Below are positions 51,317 to 59,995 of a stretch of DNA of 64,000 nucleotides, in pieces. Source of the DNA: Bog-159 sp963818855 (GTDB lineage: Bacteria > Acidobacteriota > Terriglobia > Bryobacterales > Bryobacteraceae); the NCBI GenBank assembly GCA_963818855.1, contig CAWFUH010000002.1, forward strand, positions 310,001 through 374,000. The letters run 5' to 3'. The position numbers were made by a program, and so were the translations under genes. The notes below the pieces were generated by a model that saw only the letters and a program-made list of their open reading frames with translations, ran no database searches and was not told the DNA's origin. Position 1 is the first letter of the stretch. Each line of letters begins with the position of its first letter.

Positions 51317-52897
51317 ATGCGCTTACGACTTGGTTTACTTGGCTGGTTGCTCCCCCTGATGCCCGTGGCGGCGCAGCACAATGTGCTGACGATTCACAAT
51401 GACCTGGCTCGCACGGGACAATATCTCACGGAAACGATTCTAGCCCCTTCCAATCTAAGTTCGACCACGTTCGGCAAGCGGTTTCAGATTACCTTGGACG
51501 GCGTCGTGGATGCAGAACCACTCTATGTGGCCAGCGTTCCGATCCCTAACCAGGGAACCCACAACGTGCTGATCGTGGCCACGGAAAACGACAGCCTATA
51601 CGCGCTGGATGCGGATACCGGGTCGCAGCTATGGAAATCAGCGCTGCTCGGCAGCAACGAGACGCCTTCCGACGACCGCGGTTGCGACCAGGTTACGCCG
51701 CAAATCGGCATCACCTCGACGCCAACGATCGGGCTGAATCCCGGCGCGACGGGAGGCGCCATTTTTGCAGTGGCGATGAGCAAAGACTCATCTGGGAATT
51801 ACCATCAACGATTGCACAAGGTAGATCTGACCACGGGAGGACCGCTCGCGACCCCGGTGGAGATTAAAGCCAAGTATCCGGGGACCGGAGAAGGCAGCGA
51901 AGGCGGTTACGTACAGTTCGACCCTGCGCAGTATAAAGAACGTGCCGGACTACTGCTGCTGGGCAACGCTCTATTTTTGTCGTGGGCGTCGCACTGCGAT
52001 ATTCCGCCATACACCGGTTGGATTATGGCTTACCGTCCCCAGAACCTTAAGCAGATCACTGTAATTAACGTGACCCCCAATGGCGGCGGGGGAGCGATCT
52101 GGGGAGCCGGGGCCGGTTTGGCGGCGGATCTCAGCGGACACGTCTATTTTCTGGACGCTAACGGCCAATTTGACACGACGCTCAATGCGCAAGGCTTTCC
52201 CAACAGCGGCGACTACGGCAACGCCTTCATAAAGATTTCGACTGCGAGGGGCAAACTAAGCGTGGCGGATTATTTCACCATGTACGATACGACCAGCGAA
52301 TCCGACGCGGATGTCGACTTAGGATCGGGCGGCGCGCTGCTGTTACCGGACATGACCGACGCCAACGGCAAGGTGCGGCATCTGGCAATCGGAGCCGGAA
52401 AGGATGGCAACATCTACCTGGTGAACCGCGAGAACATGGGTAAATTCAATCCGAATAATGACAGCGCTATTTATCAAGAGCTGGACGGTGCATTACCTGG
52501 CGGTATTTGGTCCATGCCGGCTTATTACAACGGGCAAGTGTACTTCGGGGCAGTGGGCGGCCCCATACGCGCGTTCCAATTCACCAACGCGGTGCTTTCG
52601 TCAACTCCCGCATCATCGACCAGCGAGAGCTATCCGTATCCCGGATCCTCGCCGAGTATTTCGGCGAATGGCTCGAATAACGCGATTCTGTGGGCGGTCG
52701 AAAGCAGGGGAAACGCGATCCTGCACGCCTATGCGGCTGGTAACCTGGCCCAGGAGTTATACAATTCGAACCAGGCGGCTAATGGACGCGACAACTTTGG
52801 CAACGGCAACAAGTTCATGGTACCGATGATTGCCAACGGAAAAGTCTATCTCGGTACACCCAATGGTGTGGCGGCTTTTGGGTTACTCGGCCAGTAA
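51317..52897 (+). CDS. Exported PQQ-like beta-propeller protein
   Basis: 526 aa with a signal peptide (LRLGLLGWLLPLMPVAAQ). PQQ-type propeller repeats: VLIVATENDSLYALDADTGSQLW, whose last part is diagnostic, TSTPTIGLNPGATGGAIF, and GKVYLGTPNGVAAFG at the end. Lacks an obvious cytochrome domain; the cofactor-binding Asp/Glu set cannot be verified by eye, so it may be a non-enzymatic propeller. Preceded by GGAG at good spacing. Convergent with the Gfo/Idh gene. Confidence 0.75.
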   Translation: MRLRLGLLGWLLPLMPVAAQHNVLTIHNDLARTGQYLTETILAPSNLSSTTFGKRFQITLDGVVDAEPLYVASVPIPNQGTHNVLIVATENDSLYALDADTGSQLWKSALLGSNETPSDDRGCDQVTPQIGITSTPTIGLNPGATGGAIFAVAMSKDSSGNYHQRLHKVDLTTGGPLATPVEIKAKYPGTGEGSEGGYVQFDPAQYKERAGLLLLGNALFLSWASHCDIPPYTGWIMAYRPQNLKQITVINVTPNGGGGAIWGAGAGLAADLSGHVYFLDANGQFDTTLNAQGFPNSGDYGNAFIKISTARGKLSVADYFTMYDTTSESDADVDLGSGGALLLPDMTDANGKVRHLAIGAGKDGNIYLVNRENMGKFNPNNDSAIYQELDGALPGGIWSMPAYYNGQVYFGAVGGPIRAFQFTNAVLSSTPASSTSESYPYPGSSPSISANGSNNAILWAVESRGNAILHAYAAGNLAQELYNSNQAANGRDNFGNGNKFMVPMIANGKVYLGTPNGVAAFGLLGQ

Positions 52898-52916
52898 CTC
52901 GAGTGACTCAAGTTAC
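52894..52916. terminator. Hairpin between convergent genes
   Basis: Ten-bp stem with one mismatch (arms 52894-52903 and 52907-52916, loop TGA), spanning the stop codon of the propeller gene and just before the end of the opposing Gfo/Idh gene. No T tract, so termination is uncertain. Confidence 0.35.
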
Positions 52917-52919
52917 CAG

Positions 52920-54200
52920 TTACGACACGATGTAGGGGCTGCGATACTCCGGCCGCGACATCATGGCATTGGCTTCGGCATCGCCCGTGAAGCTATCGGA
53001 AGCTGCGTCGTAATTCAGCTTCCGCCCTACCCGGTAGCTAATATTCGCCATGTGCACCAGATCGGCCGAAGTGACTCCCACTGAAACATCCGCGTTCAGA
53101 TCGGCGGGATTCCTGCTTTTCACCGCTTTCAGGAAGTTTGCCATGTGGGGAATGGTCTCGTCGATCTCCGACTCGGTATGCTTCATGGCCTCGCCCGGCT
53201 CGCTCTTGTCGCCCAGAAAGATTTGAAATCCGTGTTCATCCACCGCCATGTAACCCTTGCTGCCGAAAAAGGTCACGCCGATGAAATTCGGACCTGACGC
53301 CGGAATGCCAGGCTCGCCGCCCGTGTTCAAGCCGCGTACCTCGAAGACCAGTTCGGCATCGCCGTAATCGAATGTGGCGATCTGGGTGTTGGGTGTTTCC
53401 TGGTCGTCTTCGTAAACGTATTTGCCGCCGGTCGAGACCGCGCCCTTAGGCAGATCGCGGCCCAGGCCGCGCCGCGCCAGGTCCATTTCATGGATGCCCT
53501 GGTTTCCGATATCGCCGTTGCCGGTATCCCAAAACCAGTGCCAGTTGTACTGATAGCGATTCTCAGTGTATTCGCGCATGGGCGCAGGTCCCAGAAACAA
53601 GTCCCAATTGAGTCCGGCAGGGGCCGGTTCCGCGGGCGTATGGCCGATCGACTTGCGGCGCTTGAAGCAGATAGCGCGTGCCATGTAGACCTGCCCGATC
53701 GCGCCCGAGTGGAGCAGGTCCATAGCACGCTGCTTGTGCACGATGGTGCGGCCCTGCATCCCGATTTGCACGATGCGATTGTTTTTGCGCGCCGCCGCCA
53801 CCATGGCGCGACCTTCGAAAATGTTGTAGCAGGCCGGCTTCTCGCAATACACGTCCTTGCCGGCCTGGCAGGCCCAAATGGTGGCCAGCGCATGCCAATG
53901 ATTGGGCGTGGCGATGGACACCGCGTCCACATCTTTGTCGTCGAACAGATTGCGCAGGTCCTGGTGCACGTGCGGCTGGCTGCCCTGCAACTTCCCGACA
54001 ATCTGCGCGGCGCGTTCGGTCTGCGCCTGGTTCACATCGCAGATGGCCACCACGCGCGCGTCCGGCAGCTTGCTGTAATACTTCAGGTGGTCGCGCCCGC
54101 GGCCGCCCAGGCCGATCACACCGATGCCGACTTTGTCGCTGGCCGCCCGCGCGCTCATGGCCGCCAGACCGGCGCCCATCAGAAAGGTTCTGCGTTCCAT
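52920..54200 (-). CDS. Tat-exported Gfo/Idh/MocA oxidoreductase
   Basis: 426 aa. Twin-arginine signal MERRTFLMGAGLAAM, then Rossmann motif GVIGLGGRGRDHLK, SIATPNHWHALATIWA, the catalytic Lys in YCEKPAC, and the GFO_IDH_MocA C-terminal domain with WFWDTGNGDIGNQGIHEMDL. Exported members of this family are abundant in Planctomycetes and Acidobacteria and thought to modify sugars with tightly bound NAD(P). Strong ribosome site AGGAGG. Divergent from the Uma2 gene. Confidence 0.9.
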   Translation of the reverse strand: MERRTFLMGAGLAAMSARAASDKVGIGVIGLGGRGRDHLKYYSKLPDARVVAICDVNQAQTERAAQIVGKLQGSQPHVHQDLRNLFDDKDVDAVSIATPNHWHALATIWACQAGKDVYCEKPACYNIFEGRAMVAAARKNNRIVQIGMQGRTIVHKQRAMDLLHSGAIGQVYMARAICFKRRKSIGHTPAEPAPAGLNWDLFLGPAPMREYTENRYQYNWHWFWDTGNGDIGNQGIHEMDLARRGLGRDLPKGAVSTGGKYVYEDDQETPNTQIATFDYGDAELVFEVRGLNTGGEPGIPASGPNFIGVTFFGSKGYMAVDEHGFQIFLGDKSEPGEAMKHTESEIDETIPHMANFLKAVKSRNPADLNADVSVGVTSADLVHMANISYRVGRKLNYDAASDSFTGDAEANAMMSRPEYRSPYIVS

Positions 54201-54245
54201 AATGCCTCCTGTTTAAGACAATCGTATATCATGAGAGCAGTGCAA

Positions 54246-54851
54246 ATGGTGTTGAACGGCATTGAGACGGAATCGCCGATCCGCATACAGCCTGTGCGGC
54301 GCATGAACGATGACGAATACTACGCCTTCTGTGCGGCGAATCCGGACCTCCGGATCGAACGGACCGCGGAAGGAGAAATCGTCATTATGCCGCCCACGGG
54401 ATTCGAGAGTTCGGACCGGAATGCTGATTTGACGATGCAATTGCGTGCTTGGTCCAAAACGGATGGCAGGGGACGGGCAGCGGATTCCAATGCGGAATAC
54501 ATTCTGCCCAATGGCGCGGCACGCTCGCCGGATGCATCTTGGGTGTTGCGATCGCGGCTGGCTAAACTGTCGCCGGAACAAAAGAAGAAATTTCCGCCGC
54601 TGTGTCCGGATTTCGTGGTGGAATTGCGTTCGCCTACAGACCGGCTGGCGAAGCTGCAGGCCAAGATGCGGGAGTGGATGGACAACGGCGCCAAGCTGGG
54701 CTGGTTGATCGATCCCCAGACGCGCACGGTCTACATCTACCGACCCGGGAAAGCGACGGAACGGCGGGAGAATCCGGACCAGGTCAAGGGCGACACTCCG
54801 GTCGCGGGTTTTGTGCTGAAGTTGGCGGATATCTGGAATCCGGGCCTCTGA
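54246..54851 (+). CDS. Uma2 family (DUF820) PD-(D/E)XK nuclease-like protein
   Basis: 201 aa. The Uma2 layout is complete: NDDEYYAFCAANPDLRIER, EGEIVIMPPTG, RSPDASWV, the PD-(D/E)XK-type core CPDFVVELRSPTDRLAKLQAK, WMDNGAKLGWLIDP and VYIYRPG. These are often multi-copy and associated with mobile or selfish behaviour in cyanobacteria and Acidobacteria; cellular role unknown. An in-frame ATG at 54231 would add five codons; neither start has a good ribosome site. Confidence 0.85.
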   Translation: MVLNGIETESPIRIQPVRRMNDDEYYAFCAANPDLRIERTAEGEIVIMPPTGFESSDRNADLTMQLRAWSKTDGRGRAADSNAEYILPNGAARSPDASWVLRSRLAKLSPEQKKKFPPLCPDFVVELRSPTDRLAKLQAKMREWMDNGAKLGWLIDPQTRTVYIYRPGKATERRENPDQVKGDTPVAGFVLKLADIWNPGL

Positions 54852-54886
54852 GCGGCAGCAAAGAGCGGTGCCGCTAGCGGTCTCCG

Positions 54887-55112
54887 TTACCGCTGCCAAT
54901 CCTCGATAAACGCGCGCAACCGGTGGCTGCGGCTGGGATGCGCAGTTTACGCAACGCCTTGGCCTCGATCTGCCGGATCCTTTCCCGTGTTACCGCGAAA
55001 TTCCGCTCGACTTCTTCGAGTGTGTGTTCGCTGGCATCTTCCAGCCCGAAGCGCATCTTGACGATCTTTTCCTCGCGCGGCGAGAGCGTTTTCAGCACTT
55101 GGGCAGTCTATT
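54887..55112 (-). pseudogene. Fragment of rpoD, sigma region 4.2, frameshifted
   Basis: Reads VLKTLSPREEKIVKMRFGL ... ERIRQIEAKALRKLR, the C-terminal -35-binding region of the primary sigma factor, ~60 residues. An in-frame TAG lies two codons upstream of the homology. After ALRKLR the frame breaks by a single missing base; the third frame continues PSRSHRLRAFIEDWQR and the proper stop TAA at 54887-54889. Hence this is a dead 3' piece copied or left behind from an rpoD gene. Confidence 0.8.
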
Positions 55113-55880
55113 TGGGCAAAAGTTTTGGGCAGATGTAGGCAGTGTTTCCACGAACGGGCCAAGCCCGACGGACAAGCTGAAAAGCGTGCCACAACGAACG
55201 CCCTGACAGCTCCCGCTAGTTCCACCGCTGTTGGCTTCCCCGTAAAACGTTCCATTCGTGTGCTGAACCAACCCGGTCGGATACGAGCCGTAGGTACCGG
55301 TGAAGCGGTGCAGAGTTGTCGGCGAGCCCGTCGGGGTTATCTTGAACAGCCGTGCCGTTGTTGCTCGCCCCCCCCCGTCGACAGCTACGCCGTAGAAGTT
55401 TCCGTCAGTGCCCTGGACAAATCCAGCTGGATTGGGCCCGTCGGCGCAGTTGGGCTGGGAGCAGAAGTCGTACCGCGTGGTGAACGTCCCCGAGGGGGTG
55501 ATCTCGAAAAATGTGCCGACTCCGTTTAAGAACTCGGAGTTATTGGTCGTTCCGTAGAAGTTCCCATTGTTAGCTTGCACCAGCGGGGCGCACACGCCGA
55601 TGCGATTGCCGCAGGGGGGTAACAGTGAAACTGTGCAGCCTGGTCAGCTTGCCGCCCAGGGTCAGTTTGAATACTGTGCCTTGGCCGATCGCGCTCCCAC
55701 CTCGGTGAGTCCGATAGAGGTTTCCATCGGAAGCCCGAGGAGTGAGCTGCGTGAAAAGGACGGCGCCATCGTTGCAATTAGGTTGGGAGCAGAAGTTGTT
55801 GAGGACTGAAAACGCCCCTCAGGAGTCATTCTGTATGCGACCCCGCAGCCCACACCTCCGGAATCTGAGCACAGAGACGG
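55092..55880 (-). pseudogene. Remnant of a GloVer-repeat exported protein
   Basis: Pieces of tandem GloVer-type repeats in at least two frames: GTVFKLTLGGKLTRLHSF and FSVLNNFCSQPNCNDGAVLF (upstream part), then NGNFYGTTNNSEFLNGVGTF, GFVQGTDGNFYGVAV and GLVQHTNGTFYGEANSGG in the lower part. The intact 167-codon frame starts at 55595. No signal peptide or proper C-terminus remains: the end VETLPTS runs straight into the rpoD fragment. Common in Acidobacteria as long repeat proteins of unknown role. Confidence 0.7.
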
Positions 55881-55904
55881 ATGATACTGAATAATGTGCC
55901 CGTC

Positions 55905-56335
55905 GTCACGCTGCTCAGCAAGGGGAGCGCGCAATGGATCCCAGATGCGCCGAGATTGGTGGCGGCGAAGGCGAATACAGGCCGAGCAATACGCCGGCAC
56001 TCGATAAAACGAGGCTCGCTGTCAGCATTTGGCGGCTGAGCCGTCCCCGCCCAGTGCCGAGAGCGCTGCGCACGGCAAATTCCTTTCTTCGCGTCGCGTC
56101 GCGGGCCAATAGCAGGTTCAAAAGATTCACAAAGACGATCAGCAAAGTAAGGCCCACACCGCACCACAAAGCAATCAGTGAACGTCGCAGTTTGCTGGCG
56201 ACATGATCCTGCAGTCCCGCAACGGTTTTGGATGTCGGTCATCCAATCGGGTCGTTTGACCCCTTGGCGCGGGATAGCAACTGCGTCGCCTGGGCTTGCG
56301 CCTGCACCGGCGTTACTCGCGGTTTCAGGCTGACA
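55905..56335 (-). pseudogene. Fragment of an ADOP/MacB-type ABC permease
   Basis: The frame starting near 56169 reads LTLLIVFVNLLNLLLARDA and RRKEFAVRSALGTGRGRLSR, the FtsX-like membrane core seen intact at 60893-61000 in the ADOP gene. Upstream RVTPVQAQAQATQLLSRAK and QDHVASKLRRSLIALW continue the family pattern, interrupted by a stop (TGA near 56240). The C-terminal half is replaced by GloVer debris near 55905. Confidence 0.7.
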
Positions 56336-56358
56336 AGGGAGAGCATATGCCCTTAAGT

Positions 56359-56385
56359 TGCGGGCCGATTCAGCATCGGCCCGCA
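56359..56385 (-). terminator. Stem-loop downstream of the RRM gene
   Basis: Perfect 11-bp stem (56359-56369 with 56375-56385, core GCGGGCCGAT/ATCGGCCCGC) and 5-nt loop, 17 nt after the RRM stop codon. GC-rich but without a following U tract; terminator or 3' stabiliser. Confidence 0.5.
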
Positions 56386-56402
56386 TGCTACAGGACCAGG
56401 TG

Positions 56403-56720
56403 CTAGTAGCGGCCGTTGCTGCGACCGCGTCCGCGCCCACCGCCGCCGCCGCCGCCAAATCCGCCGCCACGTTCCGTCTTGGGACGGGCTTCATTGACGT
56501 TCATGGCGCGGCCTTCGAGTTCCCTGCCATTCAGTTCCGCGATGGCGCGGTCGGCTTCAGTATTGTTATTCATTTCGACAAATCCGAACCCTCTCGCCTG
56601 GCCTGTATCGCGGTCGGTGACGATATTGACGCGATCGACGGCGCCATACGCTTCAAATAGAGATCGAACCGCGGCTTCGGTTGCACCGAAACTGAGGTTG
56701 CCTACAAATATGTTCTTCAT
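56403..56720 (-). CDS. Small RRM RNA-binding protein with glycine-rich tail
   Basis: 105 aa: one RRM with RNP2 (IFVGNL) and RNP1 (ARGFGFVEM), followed by a Gly/Arg tail (GGGFGGGGGGGRGRGR) ending NGRY. Resembles cyanobacterial and acidobacterial cold-inducible Rbp proteins, which act as RNA chaperones and stabilise mRNAs. A strong ribosome site (AAAGGA, 7 nt) fixes the ATG at 56720. Monocistronic with its own 3' stem-loop. Confidence 0.92.
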   Translation of the reverse strand: MKNIFVGNLSFGATEAAVRSLFEAYGAVDRVNIVTDRDTGQARGFGFVEMNNNTEADRAIAELNGRELEGRAMNVNEARPKTERGGGFGGGGGGGRGRGRSNGRY

Positions 56721-56897
56721 TTCTTTTCCTTTGTGAGCTGACGTTTGTTGGAGTCGGGCAGGATCGGACAAGGCGGCGGACCGGACTAATGCGAAGATGC
56801 CAAAACCGTTGTGACATTTTTATTATAGCGCAAAAGTGCCGGTGGCGCGGGAACCTGCGGACTGAAATCCACAGTTGCCGCTGAAAGCGTGCGCTAC

Positions 56898-57815
56898 CTA
56901 AGACCGGTGCGATGGTTTCCACTTTTCCAGAAACGCGCGGACGTCTTCCGGACCTATCTTGACAGTCGATTCAAACTCGCCGCCCTTCTGGGCGACTACG
57001 ACTTTTCCGTCCGGCTCCAACACGCCCAAGCTCGGGATTCCCTTATCCAGCGCCACGCCCAGGCGCGCCGCCAAGTCGTGGTTATCCTTACCCTCTTCGC
57101 CGATGTTGATATGCACGACCACGTAATTGGCATTCACCAGGCGCGCGAATTCCCGTGAGCGGAAAGTTGTGTCGAGCACGTGGCAGTCGTAACACCAGTT
57201 TGCGCCGAACATTACCAGGACGCGTTTGTGGTCTTTCCCCGCCTCGGCTAAGGCGGCTTTCAGCTCTGCCTCGGCGTCCTGCGGAGGGGCATATAGGTCC
57301 GGATTCGGCGTGGCGGGCTGAGGCAATCGGCGTACCGCATCGGGGGAAAAGTCGGTGCGGCGGGAGGCGATGATGCGCCAGCCATCGGGCTGTTGTGCCC
57401 AGATTTGCACCATGGAGGCGACCACGGCCTGGCCGGCGCCCTTGTTCGCCATATCGGTGATCATGGCCTGCACACGCAAACGCAGCTTGGTTTGACCTTG
57501 GGTGACGGTCATCTCGAGCAGTTTGGGATTTAGGTCCGTCACGCCGCCGTACCGCAGACCAGCCCAGAAGCGGAGTTCCTGATCCGGGCTGTCGATTTTC
57601 TCTTTACCCACTTGCACCTGGGCGGGCGGATTGGTGCTATAAAGCCGGGCTAGCGCCGCTTGATCTCCTGCGGCCACGGCTGCTTTCCATTCCGCCAGCG
57701 GGGCAAAATCGGCGGCACGTTGCTCGGCGCGCGCCATGGTTAGCGCAAAGAGCAGGGCGCCGGCCCCAGCTACAATCCGTTTCGACGATGTCCAATTGGC
57801 ATTCATATATCTCAT
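56898..57815 (-). CDS. Exported protein with thioredoxin domain
   Basis: 305 aa: signal peptide (IVAGAGALLFALTMARA), an N-terminal SnoaL/NTF2-like domain (residues ~40-165, with LAEWKAAVAAGDQAALARLY and WAQQPDGWRIIASRRTDF), and a C-terminal thioredoxin fold with CYDC in FGANWCYDCHVLD and the cis-Pro in KGIPSLGVL. Probably a periplasmic thiol oxidoreductase. AAGGTG precedes the ATG at 57815, rejecting an in-frame GTG nine codons earlier. Downstream of the TIGR03437 gene, 28 nt gap, same strand. Confidence 0.8.
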   Translation of the reverse strand: MRYMNANWTSSKRIVAGAGALLFALTMARAEQRAADFAPLAEWKAAVAAGDQAALARLYSTNPPAQVQVGKEKIDSPDQELRFWAGLRYGGVTDLNPKLLEMTVTQGQTKLRLRVQAMITDMANKGAGQAVVASMVQIWAQQPDGWRIIASRRTDFSPDAVRRLPQPATPNPDLYAPPQDAEAELKAALAEAGKDHKRVLVMFGANWCYDCHVLDTTFRSREFARLVNANYVVVHINIGEEGKDNHDLAARLGVALDKGIPSLGVLEPDGKVVVAQKGGEFESTVKIGPEDVRAFLEKWKPSHRS

Positions 57816-57843
57816 TGCGGCACCTTGGCGCAGCCCCCGCACC

Positions 57844-59856
57844 CTATTGCAGCGAGAGTATCACAGCGTTGGACGTGAAGGGGTAACTCAATTGCGTCGA
57901 GGCTTCCACATACTGCCCCGACAAGGTCAGGCTGACCTGGCCGGCGCCGCGCAGGCTTTGCGGGATGAGCACGTTCACCTGGTCCAAGCCTGTATCGGTC
58001 CCCTGTTTGTCGGCGTACTCCACCTGCGCGTTTGTATTGCCGGTGCCCGACGCGATCTCCGCCGTAATGTCAGACAGCGCCGCCCGATGACGAATACCGG
58101 TTCCGTAAAGTTCGATCACTACGGTATCGTGACTGCCCCAATCGAGCGGTACCGTGCATGTGCCCGAGGTGCATCCGGGCACAAACGTATATTGCCAGAA
58201 CTGTCCGTTTCCCAGCGGATTCGGCCAGCCGGAGCAGACACCCGTGCAAATCGCAATGGCGGCTGCGGGGCCTTGGCCGCTGGCAAACGAAGTGTATAAG
58301 CCGGGTGAAACGGGCGCCACCAGCACGCTACCGGTTGTCACCGTCCCGTCGCCGCTGGTGACGGTCAGAACGGCCGGACCGGGCGCCGCATCGCTCGGCA
58401 CCAGGTAGTTCACCTGGTTCGGCGACACCGAGTATATGGGCACTTGAAAGCTCGTGTTAGTGCTGTCCACCAGCGTGACAGTAGTGCCGCCCAGCCTGGT
58501 GGGAAAATTCGACGCGGGAATGCTCTGATTGGCTAAGTCCCCGCCAAAAGCGCTCACCAGCATATCCGGCGCCACCGTGCTGTTGGCGTTGCACGGATTA
58601 TCTCCCGTGCCGCACGTGGGATTAAAAATCGTGGGCAGCGTCCCGTAGCCGGCGTTGGAAATACTCGTGACGGTTTTGATCCCGTGTTGCTGCACCATGC
58701 CGGCGTAAGACGAGGCGGTGGCAGTCAATTGCCCCGATTGCAACGCGGCGGCCATTTCCAGGAGATAGGTGTGATTGCTGGCATCGTCCAGTGGCGCGGC
58801 GGCGGAAACATATAGAAAAAACGCCTGCGTGGTGAAGGGCGTTATGGATTCCATGCCGTTGGCGATATCGAACTGAGCCAGGGCCGACAACCAATCCTGA
58901 TCCAGCGTCTCGAAGACCTGATCGCACGAGCCCACCAGCGAAGCGCCTTCCAATCCTGTCGGGCTGCCTTGATACTCGCCCAGATTAATGCCGGACGGCA
59001 GATAATGGGGAGCCCAGGTTTCCTCCATATACACACCCTTGCCATTGGCGTGGGCCAGTGCCGCCCACGCCACGTCTTGCGCGAAATCGGCGGCGGAATC
59101 GTTATATAGATCCATGGTCAGGAAGTCCAGGCAGCCCGCGGCTTGGTTCGATGCCGTGCAAGTGGGGATCGCGGCAAAATCCGGGAAGTAGGCAGTCTCA
59201 CTGCAATTGGTGCAGTCACCGGCGCCCACCCGCGTGCGCGGCGAGGCGGCTTTGATCAGCGGCTCCACCGCGCGAATGAAGGCGTCCCACTCCGCGACGC
59301 TTCCGGAGATCCCCATGCGCGCCGTCTGCGTGGTCGGTTCGTGCACGATGACGAAATTATCGGGCTGATAGCGCGCGGCCAGTTGCGGATAGGTTACCAG
59401 GGCGGCGGCCGTGAAATCCTGAAAAGTACTGACGGACAATTCGCCAACCAGGTACTCCGGATGGATCGCCAGCATCATGCCAAGCTGGCGCGTGTGGTGC
59501 ACCATGGCATCCAGGTTGGTCACCGCCACAGGGTCGTTGATGGTAGTGACACCGGGGTTGAAGTCCACTCGCTGGACGCCCGCCGCCTTCAGGCCATCCA
59601 CATATTCCGTTTCCACTTGTGGAGTCCAATGATCGACCAACGAACCGTAGGCAAACATATTTTCACCGGCGAAAACGAGCGGTTCTTTGCCCGGCACAGT
59701 GCTGGCAGTCAGGTTTTGGATCGCCGTTTCCACATCGGCGATGAAAGTTGTCACGCTGACTTGTTGGGCGGCCAGAGGACCGCACGCGGCGATCGCGGCC
59801 ACCAGCGCCAGGCGGACTGGCAGGCGAAATCCTGAGCGTGATGGCAGATTGAGCAT
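57844..59856 (-). CDS. Exported glycosidase-like protein with TIGR03437 C-terminal domain
   Basis: 670 aa: signal peptide (LALVAAIAACGPLAAQ); an N-terminal TIM-barrel-like region (residues ~25-350) with acidic residues in EYLVGELSVSTF, NFVIVHEPTTQ and VYMEETWAPHYL that could be catalytic; and a C-terminal domain (~440-670) with LGGTTVTLVDS, PIYSVSPNQVNYLVPSDA, VSPGLYTS and VVIELYGTGIRHR, matching the TIGR03437 module otherwise nearly confined to Solibacter relatives. This is the strongest taxonomic marker in the window. Enzymatic specificity unknown. Confidence 0.75.
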   Translation of the reverse strand: MLNLPSRSGFRLPVRLALVAAIAACGPLAAQQVSVTTFIADVETAIQNLTASTVPGKEPLVFAGENMFAYGSLVDHWTPQVETEYVDGLKAAGVQRVDFNPGVTTINDPVAVTNLDAMVHHTRQLGMMLAIHPEYLVGELSVSTFQDFTAAALVTYPQLAARYQPDNFVIVHEPTTQTARMGISGSVAEWDAFIRAVEPLIKAASPRTRVGAGDCTNCSETAYFPDFAAIPTCTASNQAAGCLDFLTMDLYNDSAADFAQDVAWAALAHANGKGVYMEETWAPHYLPSGINLGEYQGSPTGLEGASLVGSCDQVFETLDQDWLSALAQFDIANGMESITPFTTQAFFLYVSAAAPLDDASNHTYLLEMAAALQSGQLTATASSYAGMVQQHGIKTVTSISNAGYGTLPTIFNPTCGTGDNPCNANSTVAPDMLVSAFGGDLANQSIPASNFPTRLGGTTVTLVDSTNTSFQVPIYSVSPNQVNYLVPSDAAPGPAVLTVTSGDGTVTTGSVLVAPVSPGLYTSFASGQGPAAAIAICTGVCSGWPNPLGNGQFWQYTFVPGCTSGTCTVPLDWGSHDTVVIELYGTGIRHRAALSDITAEIASGTGNTNAQVEYADKQGTDTGLDQVNVLIPQSLRGAGQVSLTLSGQYVEASTQLSYPFTSNAVILSLQ

Positions 59857-59995
59857 AGGGGACTCTTTGGTTGCGGGGCTACTATTCTATTCTCGAACAC
59901 CGATCCGCGAGAATCCACTCGGTCCCCTCCCTGCCGAGCGCCAAGTTCTCAAGTCGGTACTATAACGGAACGGCCGTTGGGACGTCCTTCCCATC

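Noticed and set aside
53490..54230. Long upstream extension of the Uma2 frame
   Set aside because: It runs antisense to the Gfo/Idh gene; family homology begins only near 54246.
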